Shown in pieces: positions 1-7,052 of a stretch of 13,397 bases of DNA (its first letter is position 1; every line of letters starts with the position of its first letter). The position numbers were made by a program, and so were the translations under genes. The notes under the pieces were generated by a model that did not search any database, was not told where the DNA came from, and worked only from the letters and a program-made list of their open reading frames with translations. Source of the DNA: Verrucomicrobiota bacterium (lineage in GTDB: Bacteria > Verrucomicrobiota > Verrucomicrobiia > Opitutales > Opitutaceae); NCBI GenBank assembly GCA_030832235.1, contig JAURJO010000399.1, positions 1 through 13,397 of the forward strand, written 5' to 3'.

Positions 1-1087
1 ACAGCCCCTTGGCGTTGTCTCGTCCTTCTGCGTCGAGGAGCCTCACCGTGTAGCCCCTCTTGGGAAACTCGGCGGAGGACGAGCCTCTTACGTTGATGGA
101 AAGCGGGGTGGCGACGGCGGGCGCACCCGTCAGGGCCGTGGCGCCGGCGGAGGACGGATTCCACGCATAGATCCATCCCGCGCGATCCCGGCCGTCCTTC
201 TCCATCCCGCCGCTACCGTGCACGTCGACCACCATGAGCGGCAACGAGCTCGAAAACGTGTCCACCCGCGCGGAGCCCGTCGCACCCAAGCGCGCGTAAT
301 GCGCCGTGGTCGGCCGCCCGCGCCGCTTGTCGTCGGATGAAAACACCGCGGCCCGCAGCACCGACGAGGCGCTCACGGCGATCGGCCCGCTGTACTGAGG
401 GGATTCCGCCGAGGGCTCCGGCACGTTCACCCCGGCGGCGCCGGGCCCGGCCAGCACGTACCGGATTTTCTGCCCGTCCCCCGCGCCGGCGAGCGTCACG
501 GACAGCGTCCCGGAAAACGGACCCGACGCCCGCGAGACCGTCACGAGCTCGGTGAGTGCCAGCGTGTCGGCGCCGCCGTTGCGGGCGCGCGGCGTGGGCG
601 CACGGAAGTAGCCGGTCGCGGCCGTCTCCCCCGCCGCCAGCGTCTGCGTCACACCGTACGAGAAATCATCCCATTGCGACGGGTACTTGGAGCCAAACTG
701 GCTGGCCACCGTAACACCGTCGGGCCGGACAAGGCCGAGGTACCCTCCGCCCGCGTCGAGCTCGAAGCTCGTGTGGAGCTCCGCCCCAGGATCGCGGCGA
801 CTCTTGCCCGACGCGAAAACCACCAGAAACCCGCCCGGCGGGACACTCACCTCGGGGAACTGCCATTTTTTGAGGTCCTTGGCGTCGTCCGTGAGATACC
901 AGCCGGCGAGGTTCACCGCGGCGGCATCCGGATTGTGGATTTCGATCCAATCGGAGAATTTTTCGTCGGAATCGGCGAGAGTCCGCGTGTTGGCCGCCAT
1001 GAACTCGCTGATGACGGGATCCGCGCGCAGCGGAGCGAGGGAGAATGCCAGGAGGAAGCAGGCGACAATTCCGGGGTAGGATCTCAT
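1..1087 (-). CDS. Secreted lamin-tail-domain / CotH-type protein (3' end beyond window)
   Basis: This frame is open from an ATG at 1085-1087 to the left edge: 362 residues with no stop, so the C-terminus is missing. Residues 1-22 look like a signal peptide ending 'APLRA'. A lamin-tail domain follows at about 24-140, with motifs 'VISEFMAANT', 'DWIEIHNPDAAAVNLAGW' and 'PPGGFLVVFASG'. The linker 'YFRAPTPRARNGG' leads into a chitobiase-C-terminal-like beta domain at about 170-265 ('IRYVLAGPG', 'YSGPIAVSASSVLRAAVF'). From about 334, 'RGSSSAEFPKRGY' resembles the opening of a CotH kinase-like domain. LTD-CotH proteins are common large exported proteins in Verrucomicrobiota and Planctomycetota. Whether this one phosphorylates proteins cannot be judged, because the catalytic part lies outside the window. 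No clear Shine-Dalgarno precedes the start. Family assignment is confident; function is inferred. Confidence 0.85.
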   Translation of the reverse strand, partial: MRSYPGIVACFLLAFSLAPLRADPVISEFMAANTRTLADSDEKFSDWIEIHNPDAAAVNLAGWYLTDDAKDLKKWQFPEVSVPPGGFLVVFASGKSRRDPGAELHTSFELDAGGGYLGLVRPDGVTVASQFGSKYPSQWDDFSYGVTQTLAAGETAATGYFRAPTPRARNGGADTLALTELVTVSRASGPFSGTLSVTLAGAGDGQKIRYVLAGPGAAGVNVPEPSAESPQYSGPIAVSASSVLRAAVFSSDDKRRGRPTTAHYARLGATGSARVDTFSSSLPLMVVDVHGSGGMEKDGRDRAGWIYAWNPSSAGATALTGAPAVATPLSINVRGSSSAEFPKRGYTVRLLDAEGRDNAKGL

Positions 1088-1219
1088 CGAGGGCGTTCTG
1101 GATGGATAACCCGCCAGCGCAACAATCTCCTCGGCTCTTCCTTGCAGGCGAACCGCAGCCGTGGGAATCTTCCGGAAAACCGTTTTTTTCTCACCGCGTC
1201 TTTACTGGAAAACCCGCTG
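1088..1219. promoter_or_regulatory. Divergent intergenic region, LTD/CotH gene and phosphatase gene
   Basis: These 132 bases separate two divergent secreted-protein genes and must carry both promoters if each is transcribed on its own. I find no convincing -35/-10 pair on either strand. Two things stand out. There is a T-tract at 1183-1189. There are also two direct copies of GGAAAACC (1174-1181 and 1207-1214), 33 bases apart, the second just before the phosphatase start. The repeat could be an operator or chance. Confidence 0.35.
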
Positions 1220-2977
1220 ATGCCTCAGGTCCCCATCATGATCCGCCTGCTTCTCGCGATCGCGATAGCTTGCGCGCTGACTCCGGGCGCCGGGGCGCAG
1301 AGCGCATCGCCGTTCGCCGGCGGAGCGTGGTGTGGCAATGTGACTCCGACCACCGCCACGGTGAAAGTACGGCTCAATTCGCCGGGACAAGCCGTGCGGC
1401 TCGCGCTCGCCTCTAACGCGAAACTCGACGGCGCCACCTACACCGCCTCGGCCGTCTCGGGCGCGGTCACGGGCAATATCGTGACCTTTAACCTCAGCGG
1501 ACTGGAACCGCAGACGGCCTATTACTACGGACTCGAGGTGGGCGGCCAGTTGCGCGACGACACGGTCTCCCGCGGCCGTTTCCGCACCTTCCCGCGCGGG
1601 GCCGGCTCCTTCAAACTGGCCCTGATCGGCGATGGCGACCCGCGCGACGCCGACGCGCGCGTCCACGAGGCGGTCGCCGCCGAAGATCCGCTTCTGCTGC
1701 TCTACAACGGCGACCTGCACTACGGCGACATCAGCACCACGGTCGTGGAGGATTACCGCGCGATGATCGACGCCGTGCTCAACCACCCGAAGCAGGGCGC
1801 CCTGTTCCGCAGCGCACCGGTCGCCTACATGTGGGACGACCATGATTTCTCGGGCGGCAACAACAGCGACGGCACGGCGCCCGGCGCGGGCGCGGCGACG
1901 ACAGCGTACCGCGAACGCGTACCCCACTATCCCCTCGGCCCCACCGACGGCACCATCGGACAGGCCTTCACCGTCGGTCGCGTGCGGGTCATCATGACGG
2001 ACCTGCGCAGCGCCGCCTCCACCGCGACCCTGCCCGAGGGGCGGGGCAAGTCCAAGCTCGGCGCGGGACAAAAGGCTTGGCTCAAGGAACAACTGGTCGC
2101 GGCGCGCGACGCCGGCTTTCCGCTGATCATCTGGATGAGCCCCGTGCCGTGGATCGCCCCGGCCGCGCTCGGCGACGACTCGTGGGGCGGCTACGCCACG
2201 GAACGCGCCGAGATTGCGGACTTCATCCGTGACAACCGTATCCGAAACCTGGTGATTTTTTCCGGCGACATGCACGCCCTCGCGTACGACGACGGCACAC
2301 ACTCCGATTACGCCACCGGGGGCGGCGCACCCATCATCGTTTTGCACTCCACCCCGCTGACCCGCGACGGGAACGCCAAGGGCGGCCCCTACACCGTGGG
2401 ACCATTCCTCGGCACGCAGCAGTACGGCATCCTCGAGGTGACGGACACGGGCGGGACCACGATCCAATGCCGCTTCCGCGGCATGCGCCTCAACGAGGGC
2501 GCGAAGTTCGTCGTGCAATTCAACGCCTCCGCGGCTTCCGTGGAGACGCGCTCCGGCGCGCCGGCCGACACCGCCGAGCGCGTGCTGGTGAACATCTCGG
2601 CCCGCGGCCGCGTGGTATCGGCCGGGGACTCGCTCGTCGCCGGCTTCGTCGTCGCGGGGAAAAGCCCGCGCACCCTGCTCATGCGGGCGGTGGGGCCCTC
2701 GCTTGCGGCCTTCGGCGTGACCGACGCGGTCGCCCTCCCGATGATCTCCCTGTACCGCGGCTCGGCGCTGCTCGCGAGCAACGAGAACTGGGGCCTGCTC
2801 GACGCCCCGCGGCTCACCGCAGCCTTCGACCGCGTGGGCGCATTCCGCCTGTCCGGCGCCGAGAGCCGCGACGCCGCCCTCCTGCTCACCCTCGAGCCCG
2901 GCGCCTACACCGTGCAGGCCAGCAACCTCGCGCGGGCCGCCGGCTCCGTGCTGCTCGAGGTCTACGAGGTGCCGTGA
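1220..2977 (+). CDS. Secreted PhoD-like alkaline phosphatase/phosphodiesterase with Verrucomicrobia-type C-terminal domain
   Basis: A 585-residue predicted exported metallophosphoesterase. A signal peptide ends near 'TPGAGAQS'. An Fn3-like N-terminal domain at about 30-130 includes 'LSGLEPQTAYYYGLEV'. The phosphatase core contains GDGDPRD (D138), YNGDLHYGD (N163, D165), the PhoD signature WDDHD (D206-D209) and FSGDMH (D350, H352). The family releases phosphate from phosphomono- or diesters outside the cytoplasm. Residues about 454-585 form a separate beta domain ('VGPSLAAFGV', 'LASNENWG', 'LEPGAYTVQASN') of the kind I associate with Opitutaceae exported proteins; its role is unknown. The frame stays open upstream to 674, but that part lies opposite the divergent gene. 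ATG 1220 (GGAA about 9 bases upstream) or ATG 1238 (AGG about 8 upstream) both place the signal peptide at the N-terminus. 1238 is a real alternative. Substrate unknown. Confidence 0.88.
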   Translation: MPQVPIMIRLLLAIAIACALTPGAGAQSASPFAGGAWCGNVTPTTATVKVRLNSPGQAVRLALASNAKLDGATYTASAVSGAVTGNIVTFNLSGLEPQTAYYYGLEVGGQLRDDTVSRGRFRTFPRGAGSFKLALIGDGDPRDADARVHEAVAAEDPLLLLYNGDLHYGDISTTVVEDYRAMIDAVLNHPKQGALFRSAPVAYMWDDHDFSGGNNSDGTAPGAGAATTAYRERVPHYPLGPTDGTIGQAFTVGRVRVIMTDLRSAASTATLPEGRGKSKLGAGQKAWLKEQLVAARDAGFPLIIWMSPVPWIAPAALGDDSWGGYATERAEIADFIRDNRIRNLVIFSGDMHALAYDDGTHSDYATGGGAPIIVLHSTPLTRDGNAKGGPYTVGPFLGTQQYGILEVTDTGGTTIQCRFRGMRLNEGAKFVVQFNASAASVETRSGAPADTAERVLVNISARGRVVSAGDSLVAGFVVAGKSPRTLLMRAVGPSLAAFGVTDAVALPMISLYRGSALLASNENWGLLDAPRLTAAFDRVGAFRLSGAESRDAALLLTLEPGAYTVQASNLARAAGSVLLEVYEVP

Positions 2978-3002
2978 GCGTCCCCGCGGGCCTGACTATT
3001 CC

Positions 3003-3374
3003 ATGGGCTCGGAACGTCTGACGCAAATCGCAGCCGACGCGGTGGGAGCGGCCCAGCGGCGCCTGCCGCCCGAACTGCGCGCCCTCGCCCGCGGCGTGGC
3101 CGTGCACTACGAGGAAAAGCCGGGAGCCGATGTGATCGCGGAGGGGTTTCCGACCGACATTCTCGGGCTGTTCACCGGATCCGCTCACGGTACCGAATTC
3201 AGCGCTGATCATCCCAGCCCGCCGCAGATCTTGCTCTACCTTGAAAATCTCCGGGACTTCTCGGAGGGCGACACGGAGGTCTTCCGCGAGGAAGTCGAGC
3301 GCACGTATCTCCATGAGCTTGGGCATTATCTGGGATGGGATGAGGACGACGTGGCCGCGCGCGGCCTCGATTGA
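3003..3374 (+). CDS. Small zincin-type metallopeptidase (PF06262-like)
   Basis: A 123-residue protein with the zinc-protease motif HELGH at residues 104-108, followed by YLGWDEDD. The pattern HExxHxxGxxED near the C-terminus of a short protein is typical of the 'metallopeptidase family protein' / Zincin_1 group, and the length fits. H104 and H108 would bind zinc and E105 would be the catalytic base. The 'EEVERTYLHELGHYLG' run is especially family-like. No signal peptide, so probably cytoplasmic. It lies 25 bases after the phosphatase stop on the same strand, so co-transcription is likely, but no functional link is evident. There is no in-frame alternative start in the gap and no visible Shine-Dalgarno. 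Physiological substrates of this family are, to my knowledge, largely unknown. Confidence 0.82.
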   Translation: MGSERLTQIAADAVGAAQRRLPPELRALARGVAVHYEEKPGADVIAEGFPTDILGLFTGSAHGTEFSADHPSPPQILLYLENLRDFSEGDTEVFREEVERTYLHELGHYLGWDEDDVAARGLD

Positions 3375-3417
3375 CGGCCGGGCGGCATCCCCGACGGGAA
3401 CTCATCGCAATCGGCGC

Positions 3418-3445
3418 TTTCCAATCGACCCGGCGCTCGTGTAAT
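3418..3445 (+). promoter_or_regulatory. Candidate sigma-70-type promoter for the SYLF gene
   Basis: TTTCCA at 3418-3423 (four of six to TTGACA) and TGTAAT at 3440-3445 (five of six to TATAAT) are 16 bases apart. Transcription starting near 3452 would give a leader of about 22 bases before ATG 3474. The site lies in the 99-base gap 3375-3473. It is the best promoter-like match I found in any gap, but the -35 is weak and it is untested. Confidence 0.35.
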
Positions 3446-3473
3446 CTCCCCGCCTCCGATTTTCCGAACCGTC

Positions 3474-4151
3474 ATGAAGAAATTCCTGCTCCTCATGCTC
3501 GCCGTGCTGGCGGGCGCCCCGATCGGCCGCGCCGACTCCACGCGTGCGGACCTCGTGGCCCGGGTCGAGTCCTGCGAGGCGATCCTGCAGGATTTCCAAG
3601 CCCGCTCCCGCACCGCGATTCCAGCCGCCGTCTGGCAGCGGGCCCGAGCGGTCATCATCCTCAACCAATTCAAGGCCGGTTTCCTGCTCGGAGTGCAGGA
3701 GGGCTACGGGATCATCATGGTGAAGCGCGCCGACGGACGCTGGAGCCTCCCGGTGCTGATCAGCGCGGGCGAGACGAGCCTCGGCTTTCAACTCGGCGCG
3801 AAGTCGGTCGAGAGCGTGTTCATCATCACCGACGACGCCACGCCGCGGATGCTCTTCAACCGGCGCTTCAATCTGGGTGTCGACGCGAAGGCCGTGATCG
3901 GACCCAAGGCCGCCGAGGCCGAGCGCGTGAACGAGGAACTGCTGCGCACGCCGATGCTGGCCTACGTGAAATCCGCCGGCGTGTTCGCCGGCGCCACGAT
4001 CAAGGCCGGCCGCATCGCGCGGAACGACAAGGCAAACTTCTCCCTCTACAACACCCGTTACACCATGCCCGAGCTGCTCTACAGCGACTGGGTGCAGCCC
4101 CCCGCGGAGGTCCAGCCGTTGATGGCGATGGTGCAGCGCCTCGCGCCCTGA
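3474..4151 (+). CDS. Exported SYLF-domain (Ysc84/DUF500-type) lipid-binding protein
   Basis: A 225-residue protein. Residues 1-20 form a clear signal peptide (MKKFLLLMLAVLAG...GRA), so it is probably periplasmic. The rest is one SYLF/Ysc84 domain: an N-terminal helix with 'RARAVIILNQFKAGFLLGVQ', then 'GYGIIMVKRADGRWSLPVLI', 'LGFQLGAKSVESVFIITDD' and a C-terminal 'GVFAGATIKAGRIARND'. Eukaryotic SYLF proteins bind phosphoinositides and actin. Bacterial members are exported and their role is poorly known; lipid binding is the usual inference. Start: the ATG immediately precedes the signal peptide, with no evident Shine-Dalgarno ('gaaccgtc' upstream). It has its own candidate promoter and converges on the CinA-type gene, with 7 bases between the stops. 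Confidence 0.88.
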   Translation: MKKFLLLMLAVLAGAPIGRADSTRADLVARVESCEAILQDFQARSRTAIPAAVWQRARAVIILNQFKAGFLLGVQEGYGIIMVKRADGRWSLPVLISAGETSLGFQLGAKSVESVFIITDDATPRMLFNRRFNLGVDAKAVIGPKAAEAERVNEELLRTPMLAYVKSAGVFAGATIKAGRIARNDKANFSLYNTRYTMPELLYSDWVQPPAEVQPLMAMVQRLAP

Positions 4152-4167
4152 GCGCGTTTCAGCGCGC
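4152..4167. terminator. Weak hairpin between convergent genes
   Basis: GCGCG (4152-4156), a six-base loop and CGCGC (4163-4167) form a 5-bp GC stem directly after the SYLF stop, overlapping the end of the opposing CinA-type gene. Its position suits a bidirectional terminator. The stem is short, has no T-tract, and such stems arise easily at this GC content. Confidence 0.2.
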
Positions 4168-4656
4168 CCGCAGGCGCCCCAGCAAAAGATCGAGGGCGGC
4201 ATCAGCCACGCGCGCCTGAGCCTCGGTGCGACCCGCGCCGGAACAGTCGACGCGCAAAACACGGACAAGTTTAGGCCCTCCTCCCGCCGCTTCGGCGAGA
4301 GCCACCCATGCAAAGGGATCGGCCACGCCGTCGGCCGGTGAAGGCTCGGCGTAACCCGTGGTCGCCAGCGCGATGTCGGCCCGGAACAACCGGCAGGCGC
4401 CAAGCGCCATTTCTCCCGCCACGCGCTCCGAAACGCACTTCACCGCCGCGGCGTGGGCCTCGTCCACCCCCAGCAACGCGACTTTTTGCGCCAGGGTGTA
4501 AGCCGTGACCCCGCCGAGAAAAAATCCGGAAGCCCCGGGTATCTCGGTGATGCGCGCCTGCAGCCGGCCGCCCGTCATGCTTTCCGCGACCGCGAGGCGT
4601 GGCCGCCCGGGGGCGGCGAGCAGCAGCGATTTCAGATCGGCGGGCTCGGCGTGCAT
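4159..4656 (-). CDS. pncC: CinA C-terminal-domain protein, probable nicotinamide-nucleotide amidohydrolase
   Basis: A 165-residue stand-alone CinA C-terminal domain. The hallmark AESMTGG (E25, S26, T28-G30; family AESCTGG) is present, followed by 'ITEIPGASGFFLGGVTAYT', 'KVALLGVDE', 'VSERVAGEMALGAC' and 'RADIALATTGYAEPSPADG'. PncC enzymes deamidate nicotinamide mononucleotide to nicotinic acid mononucleotide in the pyridine nucleotide cycle; the length matches E. coli PncC. The later loop is atypical. Most members read roughly 'GIAGPGGG...KPVGTV', whereas here it is 'GYAEPSPADGVADPFAWV', so activity should not be taken as certain. The ATG lies 7 bases after the stop of the exonuclease gene on the same strand, indicating a two-gene operon and possibly translational coupling. 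No Shine-Dalgarno is visible. Confidence 0.85.
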   Translation of the reverse strand: MHAEPADLKSLLLAAPGRPRLAVAESMTGGRLQARITEIPGASGFFLGGVTAYTLAQKVALLGVDEAHAAAVKCVSERVAGEMALGACRLFRADIALATTGYAEPSPADGVADPFAWVALAEAAGGGPKLVRVLRVDCSGAGRTEAQARVADAALDLLLGRLRAR

Positions 4657-4663
4657 CGAGGGA

Positions 4664-5419
4664 TCAACTCAGTTCCAGCCCGACCGGACAGTGGTCACTC
4701 CCGCGCACATGCGGTTCGATCCACGCCCGGCGGAGCCGCGGCCGCAGCGCCACGCTGGCCATGACGTAGTCGATGCGCCACCCGATGTTCCGCTCCCGCG
4801 CGCCAGCGCGGTACGTCCACCAGCTGTAGTGTCCCGGTCCCGGTTCAAACACCCGGAACGTGTCGATGAAACCGGCCTTGAGGTAGTCGCGAAAACCGTC
4901 GCGCTCCTCGTCGGAAAAACCCGGGTTGCCCACGTTCTCCTTCGGCCGCGCGAGGTCGATCTCCTCGTGCGCGACGTTCAGATCCCCGCAGAAAAGCACC
5001 GGCTTCCGCTTTTCCAGCCGCCGGACATACGCCAGCAGCGCGCGGTCCCATTCCTGCCGGAACGCCAGCCGCGCCAGCTCATGCTGCGCGTTGGGCACGT
5101 AGACGCAGACGACGAAGTGGTCCGCGAACTCGGCCGTGATCGCCCGGCCTTCCGCGTCGTGCTCCGGCCGGCCGATGCCGTTGGTCACCGCCAGCGGCCG
5201 CTCCCGGGACAGCAGCGCGGTGCCGCTGTAGCCTTTCTTGCCGGCCGCATTCCAAGCCACCTCGTAACCACGCGGCCACTCGACGTGCTGCACGTCGCCG
5301 GGCGTGGCCTTGACCTCCTGCAGGCAGATCACGTCGGCCCGCGAGGCCCGCATCCATTCCAGCAGACCCTTGCCGAGTGCCGCGCGCACCCCGTTGACGT
5401 TCCACGAGACGACCTTCAT
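4664..5419 (-). CDS. xth: Exodeoxyribonuclease III / AP endonuclease
   Basis: A 251-residue member of the exonuclease III (XthA/ExoA) family of Mg-dependent base-excision repair enzymes. It cleaves DNA at abasic sites and trims 3' ends. Catalytic and metal residues are all visible: N7 (SWNVNG), E35 (LQEVKA), Y107 (VYVPN), D146 and N148 (GDLNVAHEEIDLA), D217 (RIDYVM), D242-H243 (GSDHCPVGLEL). The helical insert 'GFSDEERDGF' and 'YSWWTYRAGARERNIGWR' are also typical. Length is close to B. subtilis ExoA (about 252). The frame is open upstream to 5608, but MKVVSWNVNG at 5419 is the family N-terminus. MLRAMKVV from 5431 is an alternative. First gene of the unit with the CinA-type gene. No features suggest transfer or damage. 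Confidence 0.95.
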   Translation of the reverse strand: MKVVSWNVNGVRAALGKGLLEWMRASRADVICLQEVKATPGDVQHVEWPRGYEVAWNAAGKKGYSGTALLSRERPLAVTNGIGRPEHDAEGRAITAEFADHFVVCVYVPNAQHELARLAFRQEWDRALLAYVRRLEKRKPVLFCGDLNVAHEEIDLARPKENVGNPGFSDEERDGFRDYLKAGFIDTFRVFEPGPGHYSWWTYRAGARERNIGWRIDYVMASVALRPRLRRAWIEPHVRGSDHCPVGLELS

Positions 5420-5531
5420 CGCCCGCAACATCCCGCGCGCGCCGCCGTTCGCAACGCTCTTCTTGCCGCGCCGGGAAACAGGACGCTGTTGCGTCGGCCC
5501 CGCGCGGCCGCACGCTCCTCCGCCCGTCTTC
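5420..5531. promoter_or_regulatory. Divergent intergenic region, exonuclease III and PLP-enzyme genes
   Basis: These 112 bases lie between two divergent starts and should carry both promoters. The sequence is GC-rich and I see no recognisable -35/-10 pair, riboswitch or strong inverted repeat. No SAM-riboswitch-like structure is apparent, although the downstream gene resembles a methionine-biosynthesis enzyme. Confidence 0.3.
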
Positions 5532-7052
5532 ATGGCCGCCTTCGCACACCTGAAACTCGGACAACGCATTCCCGGCGGAGCGCACTCGGTCTCCTGCAGC
5601 CTGCCCACGATGCGCGACGTCCGTGGCTACGAGGAAAAGGACCCCGAGACGATGCGCGCGCTCAGTTCGGGCTATCCGCGATTCGTCGTCCACCCGTTCG
5701 CCCGCCGGCTGACGGAACACCTTCTCGCCTCGGATCACGGGCTGCGCGGCCGCGAACTTTGGCTCGTGCCTTCCGGGAGGGCCACGACCCGCCTCACCGC
5801 GCACCTCGGGACGGCTGGCGATGCGCGCCCCTTTTCACGCGACGGATTGCACGGCGTCTCGCATCCGGTCTCGCCGGAACTTTCCGCCCGCGCCAAGACC
5901 TACCTGCAGAACACCGGTGGATTCCTTTCATCCCGCGAAGCCGAGGATCACCTGGTGCGCCTCGGGCTCCTGCCCGCGGCGCAAACCGAGGCCCTTTTCG
6001 CGGGTGACCCCGCCGCGCACGTGCATGCCCAGCTGCGCGCCGCGCTGCCCGAAGCGACGGACGCGGACGTATTTCTCGCGCCCAGCGGCATGAACGCGGT
6101 CTGGGCGGCCTTCCGCGCCGCCGCGGCGCTGCAATCGGCGCGCGGTCGCACCGTCTGGCTCCAGCTCGGCTGGCTCTACCTCGACACGATCGCGATTCTG
6201 CAACGCTTCACCGGCGCCCCGGGCAACCACATCCACGTCCGCGATCCGCTTGACCTGCGCGGCATTGAAAACGTGCTCGGCACGTTGGGCGCGCGCGTGG
6301 CCGGCGTGATCGCAGAGGTGCCCACGAACCCGCTGATCCAGACGCCCGACCTGCCCGCCTTGGGCGAACTGTGCCGTCGCCACGGCGCGCTCCTCATCGT
6401 CGACCCGTCGATCGCTTCGATCCACAACGTCAATGTGCTGACGCACGCCGATCTGGTGGTGGCGAGCCTGACCAAATACGCCGCCAGCGAGGGCGACCTC
6501 ACCGCGGGCCTCGTCGCGGTGAACCCCGCCGGCCGCGACGCCGCCGCGCTGCGCGAAGCTGTGCCGGCGGAGCTCGAACCGGTTTACCCGCGCGATCTCT
6601 CCCGCCTCGCGGCCCAGATCGGCGACACACGAGAGGTGCTGGCGAAAATCCACGCCAACACCGCACGCGTCGCGGCGTTTCTGGAATCACATCCCGCGGT
6701 GCGGGAGGTTCGCTGGGCCCGGCAGCCATCTTGCGCGGCGAATTTCCAGCGGATCGCCCGGGCTTCGGACGCGACCGGCGGGGTCATCACGTTCACGCTG
6801 CACCGCCGAGGGGCGCTCGAGACATTCTACGATCATCTGCGCCTGCCGAAGGGCCCCAGCTTCGGGATGAAAACGACGCTGGTCTGCCCGTTCATGTACC
6901 TCGCGCACTACGACCTCGTCACGACGCCGGCCGGTCTGACCGAGCTAGCAGCGAGCGGCGTCGACCCCGACCTGCTACGGCTATGCTGCGGCACCGAGCC
7001 GGCGGAGGATGTCATCGGGGCGCTCGCGGAAGCATTCGAGGCCGCGAGGTGA
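5532..7052 (+). CDS. PLP-dependent Cys/Met-metabolism enzyme, fungal Str2-like cystathionine gamma-synthase type
   Basis: A 506-residue fold-type I PLP enzyme of the Cys/Met metabolism family. Such enzymes join activated homoserine and cysteine into cystathionine, or catalyse related gamma/beta eliminations. The PLP lysine is K315 in 'SLTKYAASEGD'; the pyridine-nitrogen aspartate is D291 (LLIVDPSIAS); 'PSGMNAV' at 184-190 is the cofactor-phosphate loop. Usual bacterial MetB is about 390 residues with this lysine near 198. Here about 115 extra N-terminal residues include 'GGAHSVSCSLPTMRDVRGYE' and 'GYPRFVVHP' (Y48, R50). Together with 'KGPSFGMKTTLVCPF', this resembles fungal Str2-type cystathionine gamma-synthase as I recall it. 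ATG 5532 is chosen because homology starts there; the open frame reaches further upstream, opposite xth. No Shine-Dalgarno. First gene of a likely three-gene operon. The exact reaction is uncertain. Confidence 0.82.
   Translation: MAAFAHLKLGQRIPGGAHSVSCSLPTMRDVRGYEEKDPETMRALSSGYPRFVVHPFARRLTEHLLASDHGLRGRELWLVPSGRATTRLTAHLGTAGDARPFSRDGLHGVSHPVSPELSARAKTYLQNTGGFLSSREAEDHLVRLGLLPAAQTEALFAGDPAAHVHAQLRAALPEATDADVFLAPSGMNAVWAAFRAAAALQSARGRTVWLQLGWLYLDTIAILQRFTGAPGNHIHVRDPLDLRGIENVLGTLGARVAGVIAEVPTNPLIQTPDLPALGELCRRHGALLIVDPSIASIHNVNVLTHADLVVASLTKYAASEGDLTAGLVAVNPAGRDAAALREAVPAELEPVYPRDLSRLAAQIGDTREVLAKIHANTARVAAFLESHPAVREVRWARQPSCAANFQRIARASDATGGVITFTLHRRGALETFYDHLRLPKGPSFGMKTTLVCPFMYLAHYDLVTTPAGLTELAASGVDPDLLRLCCGTEPAEDVIGALAEAFEAAR

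Noticed and set aside
1171..1191. Possible terminator: CGG-AAAA-CCG followed by a T-run
   Set aside because: The stem is only 3 bp and the site lies between divergent starts, where no transcript is expected to end.
674..1219. Upstream extension of the phosphatase frame by 182 codons
   Set aside because: It lies opposite the lamin-tail gene, which has real domain motifs, and would bury the signal peptide in the middle of the protein.
1202..2518. A 438-codon minus-strand open frame opposite the phosphatase gene
   Set aside because: It is a shadow of the clearly coding plus-strand frame, with low-complexity composition and no recognisable motif.
3375..3473. Possible small gene or RNA in the 99-base gap before the SYLF gene
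   Set aside because: There is no convincing short frame with a ribosome-binding site and no stable hairpin. Only the candidate promoter stands out.
4505..6007. A 500-codon plus-strand open frame across the CinA-type and exonuclease III genes
   Set aside because: It runs antisense through two well-supported genes and into the N-terminus of the PLP enzyme in another frame. The translation is Arg/Pro-rich with no domain.
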